From Chitinophagales bacterium (GTDB lineage Bacteria > Bacteroidota > Bacteroidia > Chitinophagales > UBA2359), in NCBI GenBank assembly GCA_020629335.1, contig JAHDDN010000214.1:1-8938 (forward strand): a DNA stretch of 8,938 nt, read 5' to 3'. Made by a program: the position numbers and the translations under genes. This document shows positions 7,152-8,938 of this stretch, piece by piece; position 1 is the first letter of the stretch, and every line of letters begins with the position of its first letter. The notes under the pieces were generated by a model. That model was not told where the DNA came from and ran no database searches. It worked only from the letters and a program-made list of their open reading frames with translations.

Positions 7152-7421
7152 GGGCGTGCCCTGCGCTCGTAAAAGCGAAGTGCGCAGCACAAAAAAATTA
7201 ATCATCCATCATTATGCATTATGCATTCGCCGAAGGCGCAGGTCGGGCTGTCCGTTCTTATGTGGCTGCTCGCCTCCTACTCCACTAAGGTCCGCTTGTC
7301 TGCTAAAGCCAGCCATCGCGTACCTAAGTTACGTAAGTCGGCTCTCGACGCCACATACCACTACCATCCCTCACGCAAAAAAACGATGAGTGATGAACTA
7401 TAAATGATGAATATTTTTATT
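7152..7421 (+). repeat. Dispersed Bacteroidota-type intergenic repeat, copy B
   Basis: The element opens with GGGCGTGCC (7152-7160) and has a stem CTGCGC/GCGCAG (7161-7166 with 7182-7187). It then carries GTCGGGCTGTCCG, blocks shared with copy A (TCTTATGTGGCT, CTCCACTAAG, GCTTGTC, GCCATCGC, CTAAGTTACGTA, ACGCCACATACC) and the terminal CATCCCTCACGCAAAAAAA (7365-7383). AT-rich blocks built from ATGCATTATG-like and ATGATGAAT-like words lie at about 7197-7229 and 7384-7421; the right-hand one is shared with copy A. Its orientation is opposite to copy A. It fills most of the 442-base gap between the acyltransferase and beta-barrel genes. Short open frames inside it are composition artefacts. The rest of the gap shows nothing else I can name. 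Confidence 0.75.
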
Positions 7422-7464
7422 ACAAATTGGAAGGTTTTAGCTTAAGCATTTACTCCTCCCATCA

Positions 7465-8226
7465 TTAAATTTCATTCTCCTCTTCTTTAATGACTGGTTT
7501 AGCCCAAAAATTACTGATCGGATACCTCACACCAGCAAGCACATTAAAATAATCGCCATTGGAAAATACGACTCCCGTTTGTTCAGGCTCATCATTTATC
7601 CAATAATTCACATCGATTTCTACAACTCTATTGAATCCCTTTAGATAATTGCTCGAAATATAAAATGCCATTGAGTTCTTTAATTGAAACTCTAATGATA
7701 AGCCCGTTTCAATTAGCCCATAAGTTTTTCTTAGACTGTAATCCGATACTTGTTCTGTTCTTGTACTATAATTATAAGATTCAAATTCTGGAGAATTTGT
7801 ATAGCTGTATCCTGAGCCACTGGAGCCATATCCATTATTAAAGGCAAAAGTATAGCCAATAGTGGTAACCATAAAAAGTCGCTCTTTAAGTAAGTTCACT
7901 CGAGTTTTTAACCTCAGTGGAATTTGATAGGCAAGTAATCCATTGGATGTACTATATCCATTATCTCCTTTTATTCTAAAGCTTTGTCCGTAGTCATTAA
8001 TATAAATGCCCGTTTCTAAAATAAAGGATTTACTGAGTTCTTGCCCAAGAGTTAAGCCATAAATTGGGCTATAAAAAAAGGGTTTGGTATAAAGACCATC
8101 ACCATTATCAATGTATTTGTACATTTCAAATTTTGGGCCGATCTCTACTCCTACATAAGTTTTATTTTGTCCAAAGCTTATCAATGGCAAAAGAACTAGT
8201 AAAAAAACGAAAACTGATTTAATCAT
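7465..8226 (-). CDS. Small secreted outer-membrane beta-barrel-like protein
   Basis: A 253-residue protein beginning with a clear signal peptide, MIKSVFVFLLVLLPLISFGQ, with cleavage likely around residues 19-20. The mature part has alternating hydrophobic/polar stretches rich in Tyr, Gly, Ser and Asn, for example YVGVEIGPKFEMYKY, LTLGQELSKSFILETGIYI, LAYQIPLRLKTRVNL and ETGLSLEFQLKNSMAFYISS. These look like transmembrane beta strands of an 8-10 strand barrel, as in the PorT-like and outer-membrane-beta-barrel families common in Bacteroidota. The short tail AKPVIKEEENEI is charged and not a typical sorting domain. The open frame extends to an ATG at 8334, but I start at 8226 because that Met begins the signal peptide and the 36 upstream residues have no family character. 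Function beyond outer-membrane location is unknown. No partner genes adjoin. Confidence 0.8.
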   Translation of the reverse strand: MIKSVFVFLLVLLPLISFGQNKTYVGVEIGPKFEMYKYIDNGDGLYTKPFFYSPIYGLTLGQELSKSFILETGIYINDYGQSFRIKGDNGYSTSNGLLAYQIPLRLKTRVNLLKERLFMVTTIGYTFAFNNGYGSSGSGYSYTNSPEFESYNYSTRTEQVSDYSLRKTYGLIETGLSLEFQLKNSMAFYISSNYLKGFNRVVEIDVNYWINDEPEQTGVVFSNGDYFNVLAGVRYPISNFWAKPVIKEEENEI

Positions 8227-8650
8227 TTTATTAAGGTTTAGGGTTATGAATTGAAAAATGTAAAGGTAATAAAAGATAAAGGCTATTTTTTCTCCTTTAG
8301 CTTTTCTTAATATATTGTCGGGGGGATTGCTCACAATAGGTAATCTGTCAAGCTAAACGTTCTCTTTAGTAATGATGAAAAAATAAGATTGACATTTGAA
8401 GTTCAAGATTTTGTACTAAGACAAGGCATTTTTTGCAAGTAATAGCGTGCTATTGCTAAAAAAAATAACGCAGTATTAGTGCAAAAGATGGACGCTCAAA
8501 TGGCGGAGTTATTATTTTATCATTACTTAAATAAAATATTGCTTTAAAAATAATCAATCATTTGTCAATTCTAAAGGGTGGATTCTATTTGCATTTCATC
8601 TTTGTGTCTATTGTCCTTAGAAAGTCCAACCATAAATATTTTGTGATCTT
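8227..8650. other. Intergenic region between barrel gene and SUKH remnant
   Basis: This 424-base gap holds the hairpin element at 8409-8486 and an AT-only stem, TATTTTAT (8513-8520) with ATAAAATA (8531-8538). A minus-strand frame just past the SUKH stop reads MVGLSKDNRHKDEMQIESTL before stopping; it is too short to claim. Nothing else recognisable was seen. Confidence 0.55.
8409..8486 (-). repeat. Short hairpin element related to the 3101-3266 element, copy 2
   Basis: The 78 bases are symmetric about 8447/8448. TTTTGTACTAA (8409-8419) pairs with TTAGTGCAAAA (8476-8486) with one wobble position, and the tip AATAGC-gt-GCTATT (8441-8454) is perfect. Read on the plus strand it carries CAAGGCATTTTTT and AAAAAATAACGCAG. 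These match the inner arms of copy 1 in reverse complement (CTGCGTTATTTT and AAAAATGCCTTG). It lacks the outer arms TGAACTC...GAGTTCA of copy 1. Confidence 0.7.
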
Positions 8651-8851
8651 CTATTTTGTTAATTCTTCAATATTATCAGCAACTTTCTCAATACCATTAC
8701 TTTCGTGATCCCAAAAGTATAGTGCTTCACCTAATATTATATTTTCTTCTTCTAAAAAAATCAAATAATTGCCACCTCCATCATCTCCTATAGCAATTGC
8801 TTTCTCTGGAAATCCTTGCCTTTCATCCTTCGTACAGCTGTAGAGACGCAT
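8651..8851 (-). pseudogene. SUKH (SMI1/KNR4) family immunity-protein remnant, 5' truncated
   Basis: The open frame of 66 codons carries FPEKAIAIGDDGGGNYLIF (14-32) and EALYFWDHES (42-51). These are the core GDDGGGN and V/LYFWDHE motifs of the C-terminal half of SUKH domains, which often serve as immunity proteins against contact-dependent or polymorphic toxins. Intact SUKH proteins are about 130-160 residues, so the N-terminal half is missing. The present ATG and first codons (MRLYS) lie inside a perfect palindrome at 8839-8868, and the frame meets a TAG just upstream (8864-8866), also inside the palindrome. Homology therefore starts only after the palindrome. A partial dispersed repeat lies beyond it. 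I read this as a gene truncated by repeat insertion or recombination; a functional short product is unlikely. No toxin gene is visible in the window. Confidence 0.75.
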
Positions 8852-8868
8852 TGCAATGCGTCTCTACA
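8839..8868. repeat. Perfect 30-base palindrome (15-base arms)
   Basis: TGTAGAGACGCATTG is followed immediately by its exact reverse complement, with no loop. From memory, sequences of the type GTAGAGACG...CGTCTCTAC are frequent repeated palindromes in cyanobacterial and some Bacteroidota genomes. It supplies the start codon of the truncated SUKH frame and abuts repeat copy C. Confidence 0.95.
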
Positions 8869-8924
8869 TAAGCACAGCCATTGACGCCTCATACCATTCC
8901 TATCAGGGCCGCATCATTGCGAAA
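8869..8924 (+). repeat. Partial copy C of the dispersed intergenic repeat
   Basis: TTGACGCCTCATACC and TATCAGGGCCGCA (8881-8913) match the right part of copies A and B. Copy A has ACGCCACATACC then CATCAGGGCCGCA in the same order and nearly the same spacing. The left part is absent and the palindrome at 8839-8868 stands in its place. The right boundary is uncertain because the window ends 14 bases later. Confidence 0.6.
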
Positions 8925-8938
8925 CCCTATTTTAATTC

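Noticed and set aside
7150..7403. Two overlapping open frames of 60-79 codons in repeat copy B
   Set aside because: Both are rich in Ser, Arg, Cys and His, as expected from translating a GC-rich repeat, and neither is kept in copy A.
8581..8650. Possible frameshifted C-terminal extension of the SUKH remnant
   Set aside because: A continuous frame of about 28 codons follows the stop in another frame, but it carries no SUKH motif I can recognise and the length is within chance.
1..8938. Apparent absence of CTGCAG sites as self-avoidance
   Set aside because: I noticed none by eye, but in AT-rich DNA of this length only about one is expected, so absence says nothing, and my scan was not exhaustive.

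Overview
The window looks like a low-GC chromosome segment from a Bacteroidota bacterium, most likely of the Cytophagales/Flavobacteriia kind. The evidence is an AT-rich base composition, genes without clear Shine-Dalgarno sequences, two exact matches to the Bacteroidota -7 promoter box TAnnTTTG, a small outer-membrane barrel protein with a Bacteroidota-style signal peptide (ending SFGQ), and GC-richer intergenic repeats of a type I associate with this phylum. No tRNA, rRNA, CRISPR array or transposase gene was seen.

Left part (1-2300, minus strand): a compact type II restriction-modification operon. The order is a small HTH regulator (XRE/C-protein type), an N6-adenine DNA methyltransferase with GQFFTP, DPGIGTG and NPPY motifs, and a BsuBI/PstI-family restriction endonuclease cut by the window edge. 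Both junctions are 4-base ATGA overlaps, so the three genes should be translationally coupled. By family, the target would be CTGCAG or something close to it. Directly upstream of the operon lies copy A of a dispersed intergenic repeat.

Middle (2541-7022): a DUF2200-family gene broken by two in-frame stop codons; an intergenic region carrying a long hairpin element; a plus-strand DUF3556-like polytopic membrane protein whose start codon lies within 10 bases of that hairpin; and, convergent to it, an OafA/YrhL-type membrane O-acyltransferase with a C-terminal SGNH domain. The acyltransferase probably modifies a cell-surface glycan and has a ten-base A tract inside its coding sequence.

Right part (7023-8938): copy B of the dispersed repeat, a secreted beta-barrel protein gene, a second and shorter hairpin related to the one upstream of the DUF3556 gene, and a SUKH (SMI1/KNR4) immunity-protein remnant. 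The remnant's 5' end has been replaced by a perfect 30-base palindrome followed by a partial third copy (C) of the dispersed repeat.

No clearly new multi-gene system is visible. The most interesting content is the repeat ecology: two families of non-coding structured repeats, one sitting at the edge of the restriction-modification operon, one abutting a gene start, and one truncating a SUKH gene. Two of the genes here (DUF2200 and SUKH) are decaying, which fits an accessory, rearranging region.
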